DNA of 64,000 nt from Megaustenia siamemsis (Eukaryota; Mollusca; Gastropoda; Stylommatophora; Ariophantidae), in contig JAVIAB010000059.1 in assembly GCA_032433765.1 (NCBI GenBank), forward strand, positions 57,274,603 through 57,338,602. Direction: 5' to 3'. The notes under the pieces are model-generated. The model was not told the origin of the DNA. It did not search any database and saw only the letters and a list, made by a program, of their open reading frames with translations. Shown piece by piece: positions 10,214 through 20,911 of the stretch (its first letter is position 1; every line of letters begins with the position of its first letter). A program made the position numbers and the translations under genes.

Positions 10214-13200
10214 ATGATGAGCATTACCTCAGGCACCGTAACTAATGTTGGAGAGATGATGAGCATTACCTCAGGCACCCTAACTAATGTCGGAGAGATG
10301 ATGAGCATTACCTCAGGCACTCTAACTAATGTTGGAGAGATGATGAGCATTACCTCAGGCAACCTAACTAATGTTGGAGAGATGATGAGCATTACCTCAG
10401 GCAACCTAACTAATGTTGGAGAGATGATGAGCATTACCTCAGGCACTCTAACTAATGTTGGAGAGATGATGAGCATTACCTCAGGCACCCTAACTAACGT
10501 TGGAGAGATGATGAGCATTACCTCAGGCACCCTAAATAATGTTGGAGAGATGATGAGGATTACCTCAGGGACCCTAGCTAATGTTGGAGAGATGATGAGC
10601 CAGCAGGCCCGGTACTTGATGATAATGATGAGCATTACCTCAGGCACTCTAACTAATGTTGGAGAGATGATGAGCATTACCTCAGGCAACCTAACTAATG
10701 TTGGAGAGATGATGAGCATTACCTCAGGCAACTTAACTAATGTTGGAGAGATGATGAGCATTACCTCAGGCACTCTAACTAATGTTGGAGAGATGATGAG
10801 CATTACCTCAGGCACCCTAACTAATGTTGGAGAGATGATGAGCATTACCTCAGGCACCCTAACTAATGTCGGAGAGATGATGAGCATTACCTCAGGCACC
10901 CTAACTAATGTTGGAGAGATGATGAGCATTACCTCAGGCACCCTAACTAATGTTGGAGAGATGATGAGCATTACCTCAGCACCCTAACTAATGTTGGAGA
11001 GATGATGAGCATTACCTCAGGAACCCTAACTAATGTTGGAGAGATGATGAGCATTACCTCAGGGACCCTAGCTAATGTCGGAGAGATGATGAGCATTACC
11101 TCAGGCACCCTAACTAATGTTGGAGAGATGATGAGCATTACCTCAGGCACCCTAACTAATGTTGGAGAGATGATGACCATTACCTCAGGCACCCTAACTA
11201 ATGTTGGAGAGATGATGAGCATTACCTCAGGCACCCTAACTAATGTTGGAGAGATGATGAGCATTACCTCAGGCACCCTAACTAATGTTGGAGAGATGAT
11301 GAGCATTACCTCAGGCACCCTAACTAATGTTGGAGAGATGATGAGCATTACCTCAGGCACCCTAACTAATGTTGGAGAGATGATGAGCATTACCTCAGGC
11401 ACCCTAACTAATGTTGGAGAGATGATGAGCATTACCTCAGGCACCCTAACTAATGTTGGAGAGATGATGAGCATTACCTCAGGCACCCTAACTAATGTTG
11501 GAGAGATGATGAGCATTACCTCAGGCACCCTAGCTAATGTTGGAGAGATGATGAGCATTACCTCAGGCACCCTAACTAATGTTGGAGAGATGATGAGCAT
11601 TACCTCAGGCACCCTAGCTAATGTTGGAGAGATGATGAGCATTACCTCAGGCACCCTAACTAATGTTGGAGAGATGATGAGCATTACCTCAGGCACCCTA
11701 ACTAATGTTGGAGAGATGATGAGCATTACCTCAGGCACCCTAACTAATGTTGGAGAGATGATGAGCATTACCTCAGGCACCCTAACTAACGTTGGAGAGA
11801 TGATGAGCATTACCTCAGGCACCCTAACTAATGTTGGAGAGATGATGAGCATTACCTCAGGCACCCTAGCTAATGTTGGAGAGATGATGAGCATTACCTC
11901 AGGCACCCTAACTAATGTCGGAGAGATGATGAGCATTACCTCAGGCACCCTAACTAATGTTGGAGAGATGATGAGCATTACCTCAGGCACCCTAACTAAT
12001 GTTGGAGAGATGATGGGCATTACCTCAGGCACCCTAACTAATGTCGGAGAGATGATGAGCATTACCTCAGGCACCCTAACTAATGTTGGAGAGATGATGG
12101 GCATTACCTCAGGCACCCTAACTAATGTCGGAGAGATGATGAGCATTACCTCATGCACCCTAACTAATGTCGGAGAGATGATGAGCATTACCTCATGCAC
12201 CCTAACTAATGTTGGAGAGATGATGAGCATTACCTCAGGCACCCTAACTAATGTTGGAGAGATGATGAGCATTACCTCAGGCACCCTAACTAATGTTGGA
12301 GAGATGATGAGCATTACCTCAGGCACCCTAACTAATGCTGGAGAGATGATGAGCATTACCTCAGGCACCCTAACTAATGTCGGAGAGATGATGGGCATTA
12401 CCTCAGGCACCCTAACTAATGCTGGAGAGATGATGAGCATTACCTCAGGCACCCTAACTAATGTTGGAGAGATGATGAGCATTACCTCAGGCACCCTAAC
12501 TAATGTTGGAGAGATGATGAGCATTACCTCAGGCACCCTAACTAATGTTGGAGAGATGATGGGCATTACCTCAGGCACCCTAACTAATGTTGGAGAGATG
12601 ATGAGCATTACCTCAGGCACTCTAACTAATGTTGGAGAGATGATGAGCATTACCTCAGGCACCCTAACTAATGTCGGAGAGATGATGAGCATTACCTCAG
12701 GCACCCTAACTAATGTTGGAGAGATGATGAGCATTACCTCAGGGACCCTAGCTAATGTTGGAGAGATGATGAGCATTACCTCAGGGACCCTAGCTAATGT
12801 TGGAGAGATGATGAGCATTACCTCAGGCACTCTAACTAATGTTGGAGAGATGATGAGCATTACCTCAGGCACCCTAACTAATGTTGGAGAGATGATGAGC
12901 ATTACCTCAGGCACCCTAACTAATGTTGGAGAGATGATGAGCATTACCTCAGGCACCCTAACTAATGTTGGAGAGATGATGAGCATTACCTCAGGCACCC
13001 TAACTAATGTTGGAGAGATGATGAGCATTACCTCAGGCACCCTAACTAATGTTGGAGAGATGATGAGCATTACCTCAGGCACCCTAACTAATGTTGGAGA
13101 GATGATGAGCATTACCTCAGGCACCCTAACTAATGTTGGAGAGATGATGAGCATTACCTCAGGCACCCTAACTAATGTTGGAGAGATGATGAGCATTACC

Positions 13201-13606
13201 TCAGGCACCCTAACTAATGTTGGGGAGATGATGAGCATTACCTCAGGCACCCTAACTAATGTTGGAGAGATGATGAGCATTACCTCAGGCACCCTAACTA
13301 ATGTTGGAGAGATGATGAGCATTACCTCAGGCACCCTAACTAATGTCGGAGAGATGATGAGCATTACCTCAGGCACCCTAACTAATGTCGGAGAGATGAT
13401 GAGCATTACCTCAGGCACCCTAACTAATGTTGGAGAGATGATGAGCATTACCTCAGGCACCCTAACTAATGTTGGAGAGATGATGAGCATTACCTCAGGC
13501 ACCCTAACTAATGTTGGAGAGATGATGAGCATTACCTCAGGCACCCTAACTAACGTTGGAGAGATGATGAGCATTACCTCAGGCACCCTAACTAATGTTG
13601 GAGAGA
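10212..13606. repeat. 42-bp minisatellite, about 80 copies
   Basis: The unit is GATGATGAGCATTACCTCAG followed by GCACCCTAACTAATGTTGGAGA, repeated for 3.4 kb with a few substitutions (GGCATT, CTCATGC, GCTAAT, GTCGG). At 10597-10627 one unit contains CCAGCAGGCCCGGTACTTGA, which is the terminal sequence of LINE A1. A one-base deletion lies at about 10979. Since 42 bp is 14 codons, both strands stay open for almost the whole array (plus-strand unit MMSITSGTLTNVGE). I do not regard these frames as genes. Confidence 0.97.
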
Positions 13607-15292
13607 AACAAAACATGGATATCAACTAATGTTGGAGAGAAACAAAACATGGATATCAACTAATGTTGGAGAGAAACAAAACATGGATATCAACTAATGT
13701 TGGAGAGAAACAAAACATGGATATCAACTAATGTTGGAGAGAAACAAAACATGGATATCAACTAATGTTGGAGAGAAACAAAACATGGATATCAACTAAT
13801 GTTGGAGAGAAACAAAACATGGATATCAACTAATGTTGGAGAGAAACAAAACATGGATATCAACTAATGTTGGAGAGAAACAAAACATGGATATCAACTA
13901 ATGTTGGAGAGAAACAAAACATGGATATCAACTAATGTTGGAGAGAAACAAAACATGGATATCAACTAATGTTGGAGAGAAACAAAACATGGATATCAAC
14001 TAATGTTGGAGAGAAACAAAACATGGATATCAACTAATGTTGGAGAGAAACAAAACATGGATATCAACTAATGTTGGAGAGAAACAAAACATGGATATCA
14101 ACTAATGTTGGAGAGAAACAAAACATGGATATCAACTAATGTTGGAGAGAAACAAAACATGGATATCAACTAATGTTGGAGAGAAACAAAACATGGATAT
14201 CAACTAATGTTGGAGAGAAACAAAACATGGATATCAACTAATGTTGGAGAGAAACAAAACATGGATATCAACTAATGTTGGAGAGAAACAAAACATGGAT
14301 ATCAACTAATGTTGGAGAGAAACAAAACATGGATATCAACTAATGTTGGAGAGAAACAAAACATGGATATCAACTAATGTTGCAGAGAAACAAAACATGG
14401 ATATCAACTAATGTTGGAGAGAAACAAAACATGGATATCAACTAATGTTGGAGAGAAACAAAACATGGATATCAACTAATGTTGGAGAGAAACAAAACAT
14501 GGATATCAACTAATGTTGGAGAGAAACAAAACATGGATATCAACTAATGTTGGAGAGAAACAAAACATGGATATCAACTAATGTTGGAGAGAAACAAAAC
14601 ATGGATATCAACTAATGTTGGAGAGAAACAAAACATGGATATCAACTAATGTTGGAGAGAAACAAAACATGGATATCAACTAATGTTGGAGAGAAACAAA
14701 ACATGGATATCAACTAATGTTGGAGAGAAACAAAACATGGATATCAACTAATGTTGGAGAGAAACAAAACATGGATATCAACTAATGTTGGAGAGAAACA
14801 AAACATGGATATCAACTAATGTTGGAGAGAAACAAAACATGGATATCAACTAATGTTGGAGAGAAACAAAACATGGATATCAACTAATGTTGGAGAGAAA
14901 CAAAACATGGATATCAACTAATGTTGGAGAGAAACAAAACATGGATATCAACTAATGTTGGAGAGAAACAAAACATGGATATCAACTAATGTTGGAGAGA
15001 AACAAAACATGGATATCAACTAATGTTGGAGAGAAACAAAACATGGATATCAACTAATGTTGGAGAGAAACAAAACATGGATATCAACTAATGTTGGAGA
15101 GAAACAAAACATGGATATCAACTAATGTTGGAGAGAAACAAAACATGGATATCAACTAATGTTGGAGAGAAACAAAACATGGATATCAACTAATGTTGGA
15201 GAGAAACAAAACATGGATATCAACTAATGTTGGAGAGAAACAAAACATGGATATCAACTAATGTTGGAGAGAAACAAAACATGGATATCATT
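13592..15292. repeat. 34-bp minisatellite, about 50 near-identical copies
   Basis: The unit is GAGAAACAAAACATGGATAT plus CAACTAATGTTGGA. It shares the 16 bases ACTAATGTTGGAGAGA with the preceding 42-bp unit, so the two arrays are continuous and related. Only one base difference stands out (GTTGCAGAG near 14381), which points to very recent amplification or homogenisation. Confidence 0.97.
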
Positions 15293-15508
15293 TCCTGCAT
15301 CAGCATCGAATGCTTGTCGTTTCAGGAAGAAGAAAAAATACCACTTGTGTGAATTTAACCCGGATTATTTTCTGTTTAGTAGCGAGTGCACTAACCACCC
15401 AGCCACCGCGATGACTTCCATATGGAGGGTACACTAAATAAAGTTATCTTCAAATGCCTCTCCTTCCACCCCTCCCCGACAAGTAAAACTGATAACACGC
15501 CTCTGTTT

Positions 15509-16249
15509 GGAGCCGCTGTAGCTCAGTGGTTAGTGAACTGAACTACTAAGGACAAGAGGTCAGGTTTGATCCTGATCGATGGCTTCCAGGTTCATCCAGC
15601 CTTAAATGGTTACCGGATTTTCTCTGGGAAAGTAAAGCGGCACGGCGTTATACTGACCACATTACTCCAACAATAATGTGCGGAAGGTTTGTAAAAATTA
15701 TGGTCTTCTACTTCTTCTTTTCTCTTTCACTGATACCTAAAAGGTGTCGTGGTTTATATCATTTGTCGTTCTTGTGCTGCTCGAATTGTCTGAATTAGTG
15801 ATTTTCCTTTGTTGTTACATGTCTCTGTCACTGCATCTATCCATCTTCTTCTTGTCTCTTTTCACGGATACCTAAAAGGTGTCGTAGTTTATATCATTTG
15901 TCGTTCTTGTGCTGCTCGACTTGTCTGAATTAGTGATTTTCCTTTGTTGTTACATGTCTCTGTCACTGCATCTATCCATCTTCTTCTGGGTCTTCCTCTT
16001 GGTCTTTTCCCATGCATTCTCGAGAAGAACGCCCTTGATGGTGATTGGTGAGGATTCATTCTGACCAGGTGGCCAAACCATTTAAGTTGTTGTTGTTCTA
16101 TATATTCTTGGCAGGGTTTTGTTCCTACCATTTTTCTTATAGTTTCATTTGGTATTCTATCTCTTCTTGTGTAGTTTAAAAATTATGGTCACTAACACCA
16201 TATTCCCTATATGCCACTTGGCGTGACTGGACTCTTTACTTTTCTTACT
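15509..16249 (+). mobile_element. tRNA-derived SINE, family 1, interrupted by LINE D, beside exon 2
   Basis: The SINE head (GGAGCCGCTGTAGCTCAG) starts at 15509 and its body runs to 15705. After a LINE insertion it resumes at 16177 with the family 1 3' end (CACTTGGCGTGACTGG, then TTTACTTTT). ACGCCTCTGTTT at 15497-15508 and ACGCCTCTCTTT at 16250-16261 form an 11/12 target-site duplication. The right duplication abuts the exon 2 splice donor of the minus-strand gene (intron begins at 16263). Confidence 0.88.
15706..16176 (-). mobile_element. LINE family D 3' fragment nested in a SINE
   Basis: Flanked by an exact 14-bp duplication, TAAAAATTATGGTC, at 15692-15705 and 16177-16190. The minus-strand frame 15889-16131 reads MVGTKPCQEYIEQQQLKWFG, then HLVRMNPH, GKRPRGRPRRRWIDAVTE and RAAQERQMI, a non-LTR ORF2 C-terminus. 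The 3' 135 bp is tandemly duplicated (15731 versus 15866). The tail is GAAGAAGTAGAAG. A sister copy without the duplication lies at 59354-59841. Confidence 0.92.
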
Positions 16250-16263
16250 ACGCCTCTCTTTAC

Positions 16264-16530
16264 CTCATTGGTGTAATCATCGATCGGCTGCACATCATCC
16301 GTGCTAGAAAACTGCTCACAGGACACGACGGTGAAGTCTGGTGGAGTATTGGAATATTGGTCATAAATAGGCACTCCTGGGAAAGACTTGCCACAGTCCC
16401 TCGCAAAGTGCTCGAGAGGAATCCAATTCTGAGATGATGAGTCAAACTTCTCAATGCTGAACGCCGCTGGACGAGCGTCGGCCGAGTTGTCCACAGATGG
16501 TTTGTGAACGGCCATAAAGTTAATGATGAT
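16264..16530 (-). CDS. Laminin-like protein exon: middle of laminin N-terminal domain
   Basis: Exactly 89 codons, phase 0 at both ends, with an acceptor TTTCTATTTCCAG at 16531 and a donor GAG/GTAAAG at 16263. The peptide contains INFMAVHKPSVDN, RPAAFSIEKFDSSSQNWIPL, HFARDCGKSFPG and VVSCEQFSS. These match the laminin domain VI pattern of a beta strand, RPxAxxIEKS, W, fAxDC and a later C. Exons 1 and 3 continue it seamlessly. The exon lies 19 kb inside the inferred gene and has a SINE inserted about 13 bases into the following intron. Confidence 0.9.
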
Positions 16531-16559
16531 CTGGAAATAGAAATTAAAAGCAGGAGATG

Positions 16560-16799
16560 AACAATGTAAGGTGAACAGAATGATTGATGTTTTAACAATG
16601 ATAATAATATTTATCTTTATATTCGGACTCAAGTGTGAACCAAGCATTGTAATGTGGACAAAAGACTGGTGTTTTAACAATGATAATAATATTTATCTTT
16701 ATATTCGGACTCAAGTGTGAACCAAGCATTGTAAGGTGAACAGAATGACTGGTGTTTTAACAATGATAATAATATTTAGCTTTATATTCGGACTCAAGA
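16560..16799. repeat. 82-83 bp repeat, about 2.9 copies
   Basis: GTTTTAACAATGATAATAAT recurs at 16589, 16671 and 16754, each time followed by TATCTTTATATTCGGACTC. The array starts about 30 bp upstream of the exon 2 acceptor. Confidence 0.92.
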
Positions 16800-16907
16800 C
16801 GTATGTTATGAAAGCGGTCGGCGACTCACAGCTGATTTATGGCGTCAGTGATAATACAGTTTATTTCCCTGCTCCGCTTTAGGACGCTGTATATGTTACC
16901 AACAGAC

Positions 16908-17029
16908 AGCTTAAGAGAATAGCTTGGCAGAAGGTCAACAACAGAAATGATAAATAGCTGCCGAGATCGAAAGTTGTGGAGAGACATGATCACCTACGCC
17001 AGCAGGCACGGTACTTGATGATGATGATA
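16908..17029 (+). mobile_element. LINE family A1 extreme 3' end
   Basis: Only the last 120 bp of A1: AGCTTAAGAGAATAGCTTGG through GGAGAGACATGATCACCTAC and GGTACTTGATGATGATGATA. Confidence 0.85.
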
Positions 17030-17149
17030 TGCTACCTTGAATTATTTCGTTTTATGAAAGAGATGTAGATCTTTGAGTTAGACCAGTACATTTACTGAGC
17101 AGTAAATGAGGCTGTTCATTGCAAGAAGAAAATAATGGTAATATGCTTG

Positions 17150-17470
17150 CTTGCTTACGTTCGCCCGTTGACTAAAGTATTCAAGAGTATTTGTAGACTC
17201 TAGAATTCCTCTTCGTCATCCGCCCTTAAAATGACGTTAAGTGGGCATATCTGCGTTGTGTTGTGGTTTGCAGTATAACTGTTATATTTGCGCCTTTTGG
17301 CCCACACATCCGACTTCAGCTCGACATTTTTGAGTATCGGGTTGTCTTCCCTCTTCGATCCCTGCTCGCTTGGCCAGACTAGACAGGTTAGTCTGTTACT
17401 AGAGGCACCGCGGAGAGGTGGAGCAGGGTCTGGATGCTTTTGGTTCACCGATCCTGGCGCAAGCCATCAG
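17150..17470 (-). repeat. Dispersed repeat DR1
   Basis: Minus-strand copy. The tail (GCAA)n at 17150-17165, the CCTTAAAATGACGTTAAGTG region, GGCACCGCGGAGAGGTGGAGC near 17405 and TGGCGCAAGCCATCAGCTG at the right end match 24170-24495. Short open frames on both strands here are products of the repeat. Confidence 0.65.
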
Positions 17471-17629
17471 CTGTAGTAATAATCATGATCATCAACCATG
17501 GCAATATTGAAAGAAATGTATTGGCTGTTAGATCTCTATATACGCATCGGCTATGATAAAGTCATGTTTAGTGAAATACGGTGGTGTCTACTATATATAC
17601 TCAAAGAAGGGGGATATTATTAGAACAAC

Positions 17630-18200
17630 CTCCTTAGATTCATACTTAAAGAAATTGGAGTCACTGGAACAAAGGTCCTTATTTTAGATACTTAAAGAAA
17701 TTGGTGTCACTGGAACAAAGATCCTTATTTTCCATACTTAAAGAAATTGACGTCACTGGAACAAAGATCCTTATTTTCCATACTTAAAGAAATTGACGTC
17801 ACTGGAACAAAGATCCTTATTTTCCATACTTAAAGAAATTGACGTCACTGGAACAAAGATCCTTATTTTCCATACTTAAAGAAATTGACGTCACTGGAAC
17901 AAAGATCCTTATTTTCCATACTTAAAGAAATTGACGTCACTGGAACGAAGGTCCTTATTTTCCATACTTAAAGAAATTGGCGTCACTGGAACGAAGGTCC
18001 TTATTTTCCAAACTTAAAGAAATTGACGTCACTGGAACGAAGGTCCTTATTTTCCAAACTTAAAGAAATTGACGTCACTGGAACGAAGGTCCTTATTTTC
18101 CATACTTAAAGAAATTGACGTCACTGGAACGAAGGTCCTTATTTTCCATACTTAAAGAAATTGGCGTCACTGGAACGAAGGTCCTTATTTTCCATACTTA
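17630..18200. repeat. 46-bp minisatellite with CRE-type octamers, about 12 copies
   Basis: The unit is CTTAAAGAAATTGACGTCAC plus TGGAACAAAGATCCTTATTTTCCATA. About eight units carry the perfect palindrome TGACGTCA, the consensus CREB/ATF binding octamer; others read TGGCGTCA. It is the left end of a longer diverged family that continues to 20220. Confidence 0.93.
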
Positions 18201-18274
18201 AAAAAAATTGTCGTCACAAGAACAAGTTTCCTTAAAGAAAATGTGCCACTAGAACATATTTCCTTTTTTTTCAT

Positions 18275-18465
18275 TATCCTCCTCCTCCTCATCATCATCA
18301 TCATCATCATCACCACAATCATCATCAGCTCGCATGTCATTTGCAGAACGTTGCATTCCCCACAGTCTATGTTTAACAATTTTCTGTCTCTAGTCAGATC
18401 TACCATGTCTTCTGTTATCAAATTCAAGACCACTTCGATGTCCTCTCCTATTTTCATACTTTGAG
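18275..18465 (-). mobile_element. LINE family H 3' end
   Basis: Minus-strand text reads RDRKLLNIDCGECNVLQMTC followed by ELMM and a (ATG)n tail (plus-strand CATCAT run at 18290-18322). The same ending, CGECNFLQRTCELMM, occurs at 58168-58260. It sits between the 46-bp and 43-bp parts of the tandem family. Confidence 0.65.
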
Positions 18466-18499
18466 AAAATGACGTCACCAGATCACGCTTCCGTATGCT

Positions 18500-20220
18500 C
18501 AAACTTAAAGGCGTGCTCAAAACAAATTTCCTTATAGTCCTACTAAAAAAGTGGCGTCACTATAAACATGTTTCCTTACGGTCCTACTAAAAAGTGGCGT
18601 CACTATAACAAATTTCCTCATAGAGCTACTTAAAAAAGTGGCGTCACAATAACATGTTTCCTTATAGTCCTACTAATATAGTGGCGTCACAATAACATGT
18701 TACCTTATAGTCCTACTAAAAAAGTGGCGTCACTATAACATGTTTCCTTATGGTCCTACTAAAAAAGTGGCGTCACTATAACAAATTTCCTCATAGAGCT
18801 ACTTAAAAAAGTGGCGTCACAATATTATGTTTCCTTATCATCATCATGTGCCATACCGGTTGGCGTAGGTGATCGTGTCCCTCCACAATCTTCTATCTAC
18901 AGTGCATCGTATCAGCTCTGTTGTTGACTGTTTTCCATGCCATGACACCAAGCTATCCATTATTTTCTCTCTCTGTCGTCCGTGATCTCTCTTTCCTTTT
19001 ATTTTGCCAGTTGTAACCAAGTATTCCAACTTTCCTCTTCTCATGATGTGCCCGAAAAATATTGATTGCTTCTTTCTGATGTTTTTCAAGAGCTCCCTTT
19101 TTGTGTTGGCCTCTTTGAGAACTTTCTCATTGGTCTTTTTAGCTGTCCATGGAACTTTCAACATTCTTCTGAGAAATCCCATCTCTGTGGCCTCTAATCG
19201 TCTTTTCATTTGTTTGTCTGCTGTCCATGATTCGCTTCCATAGGTCAGAATTGGTTCTATATAGCACTGATGAACTCTCTTTCTCATTTTTATTGACATA
19301 GATTTGTTGCATAAGATATTTTTCATTTTCTGAAATGCCATTTTGGCCTGAGCTATTCTGCTTTTTATTTCTGTGGTGCATCTCCCATCTGATGTTATTA
19401 TTGTGCTCAAGTATTTGAAACGTTGTACTTGTTTCAGGTTTGTCTCGTTTATTTTTATGCTGCATGATGGTGGTGATTGTTTCTTCGATATGACCATTAC
19501 GTCTGTCTTCTTACTATTCAGACTGAGACCTTTCTTGTTGCTTTCTTTTACTATTATGTCTATCATTTCTTGTAGTTCATTCTCTGTCTCTGCTATTAAG
19601 ACTGTGTCATCCGCATATAACAATTTATTTATGTTTCCTTATAGTCCTACTAAAAAAGTGGCGTCACAATAACATGTTTCCATATAGTCCTACTAAAAAG
19701 TGTCGTCACAGTAACATATTTCCTTATAGTCCTACTAAAAAGTGGCGTCACAATAACATGTTTCCTTATAGTCCTACTAAAAATAAGTGGCGTCACTATA
19801 ATAAATTTCCTTATAGTCCTACTAAAAAAGTGGCGTCACAGTAACATGTTTCCTTATAGTCCTTCTAGAGAAGTGGCGTAACTATAGCATGTTTCATCAT
19901 AGTCCTACAAAAATAAGTGGCGTCACTATAACAAATTTCCTTATAGTCCTACTAAAAATAAGTGGCGTCACTATAACAAATTGCCTCATAGTCCGACTAA
20001 AAAGAGTGGCGTCACAATAACATGTTTCCTTATAGTCCTACTAATATAGTGGCGTCACAATAACATGTTTCCTTATAGTCCTACTAAAAAAGTAGGCGTC
20101 ACTATAACAAATTTCTCAGTCCTACTAAAAAGAGTGGCGTCACCAGAACACGTTTCCTTATTGTCATACTTTAAAGAACTGACGCTGCTAGAGCGCATTT
20201 CCTTACTCTAATACTTTACT
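18500..20220. repeat. 43-bp minisatellite with GGCGTCAC cores, interrupted by a LINE
   Basis: Units resemble TTTCCTTATAGTCCTACTAA followed by AAAAGTGGCGTCACTATAACATG. They align with the 46-bp units at 17630-18200 (CCTTAT, TCC, TACT, A-run, CGTCAC), so one ancestral array has diverged along its length. It occupies 18500-18838 and 19629-20220. Confidence 0.92.
18839..19628 (-). mobile_element. LINE family A2, 5'-truncated at the RT active site
   Basis: Exact 14-bp target-site duplication TTATGTTTCCTTAT at 18825-18838 and 19629-19642, within the 43-bp array. The frame 18844-19623 is open for 259 codons: LYADDTVLIAETE at the start (catalytic YADD), FKYLSTIITSDGRCTTEI, GSESWTADKQMKR, then RRGKLEYLVTTGKIKGKRD and TYANRYGT at the end. 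The truncation point lies just before YADD, so the protein lacks most of the polymerase. The absence of stops indicates a young insertion. Confidence 0.95.
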
Positions 20221-20379
20221 ACAAAGTGCCTTAACCCTGACATCAAGGTGGTCTATTTATTGTGGTTAGAGCTGACATCACTGCACTGCGGACAGTGCTT
20301 ACTTACCTAGCAAATTGTAGGAATCGGATAGTATAGTGATGATTGTACACACAAATAAGCTAAGATTAATTCTCGCTAT

Positions 20380-20600
20380 TGAATACTGTAGATAGAAAAT
20401 TGTGGAAGGACATGATCGCCTACGCCAGCCGGTATGGCACATGATGATGGTGATTGAATACATAAAGAAAGAACAGATACATTAGTTTGGCCACGTGATA
20501 AGACAAAAAGATCAAAATACAACTTAGTCAGCCTTCAGTTGGAGTGACCTTAAGATTGATAGAATATTAGAAGTAATAGGAAACGTAACTGTCAACAAAG
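20380..20600 (+). mobile_element. LINE A2 tail followed by LINE E fragment
   Basis: 20380-20452 is the last 70 bp of A2 (ACTGTAGATAGAAAATTGTGG through GGCACATGATGATGG). From 20455 the sequence matches family E (AATACATAAAGAAAGAACAG, GGCCACGTGATAAGAC, then AATATTAGAAGTAATAGGAA). Confidence 0.7.
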
Positions 20601-20689
20601 GTAATGGTAAAGTACGAGACTTGAACCGGCGTCTTAGCACGCGAGTTTTCACCCATATGTGCTCGGCCGCCTATCTAGAAGTGTTCGGA

Positions 20690-20911
20690 GAATTCTGAAT
20701 TGTGTCGCTTCAAGCATCGAAACTCACGATGTGAGGCGACATTCCTCACCTTCCCAGAGAAACACCCTGGTACCCATTTCTGTCAACGGCTGGGTCGACC
20801 GAGGGTTTTTTTTTTGTTAACAAACACGAGTACAATTAACACCGCTTCCAGCGGGAATCGAACACGGGTTGTCCGAACGTCGGTAGCCCAGTCGAGTGGT
20901 TTTCCCAACTA
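20690..20911 (-). mobile_element. tRNA-derived SINE, family 3
   Basis: On the minus strand: head CTATAGTTGGGAAAACCACT, box B GTGTTCGATTCCCGC at about 20866, then a T/A-rich spacer and GGTCGACCCAGCCGTTGACA with AATGGGTACC. The motif GGTACCCATTT...GGCTGGGT is shared with family 1. Its 5' end coincides with the left end of the DNA transposon at 20912. Confidence 0.7.

Larger units (their letters stand above)
3911..16263 (-). other. Intron 2 of the laminin-like gene (12.4 kb)
   Basis: Inferred from the donor after exon 2 (GAG/GTAAAG, exon ending at 16264) and the acceptor before 3910. The interval is filled with SINEs, LINE fragments and the 24-, 44-, 42- and 34-bp arrays described separately. 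Both junctions are phase 0. Confidence 0.7.

Noticed and set aside
10971..13629. Overlapping open frames of 884 and 875 codons on opposite strands
   Set aside because: Both follow from a 42-bp repeat unit without stops in those frames. A single base loss at about 10979 ends them, and there is no start, splice or domain evidence.
10212..15292. CRISPR-like appearance of regular repeats
   Set aside because: Units are contiguous with no unique spacers, and the setting is eukaryotic.
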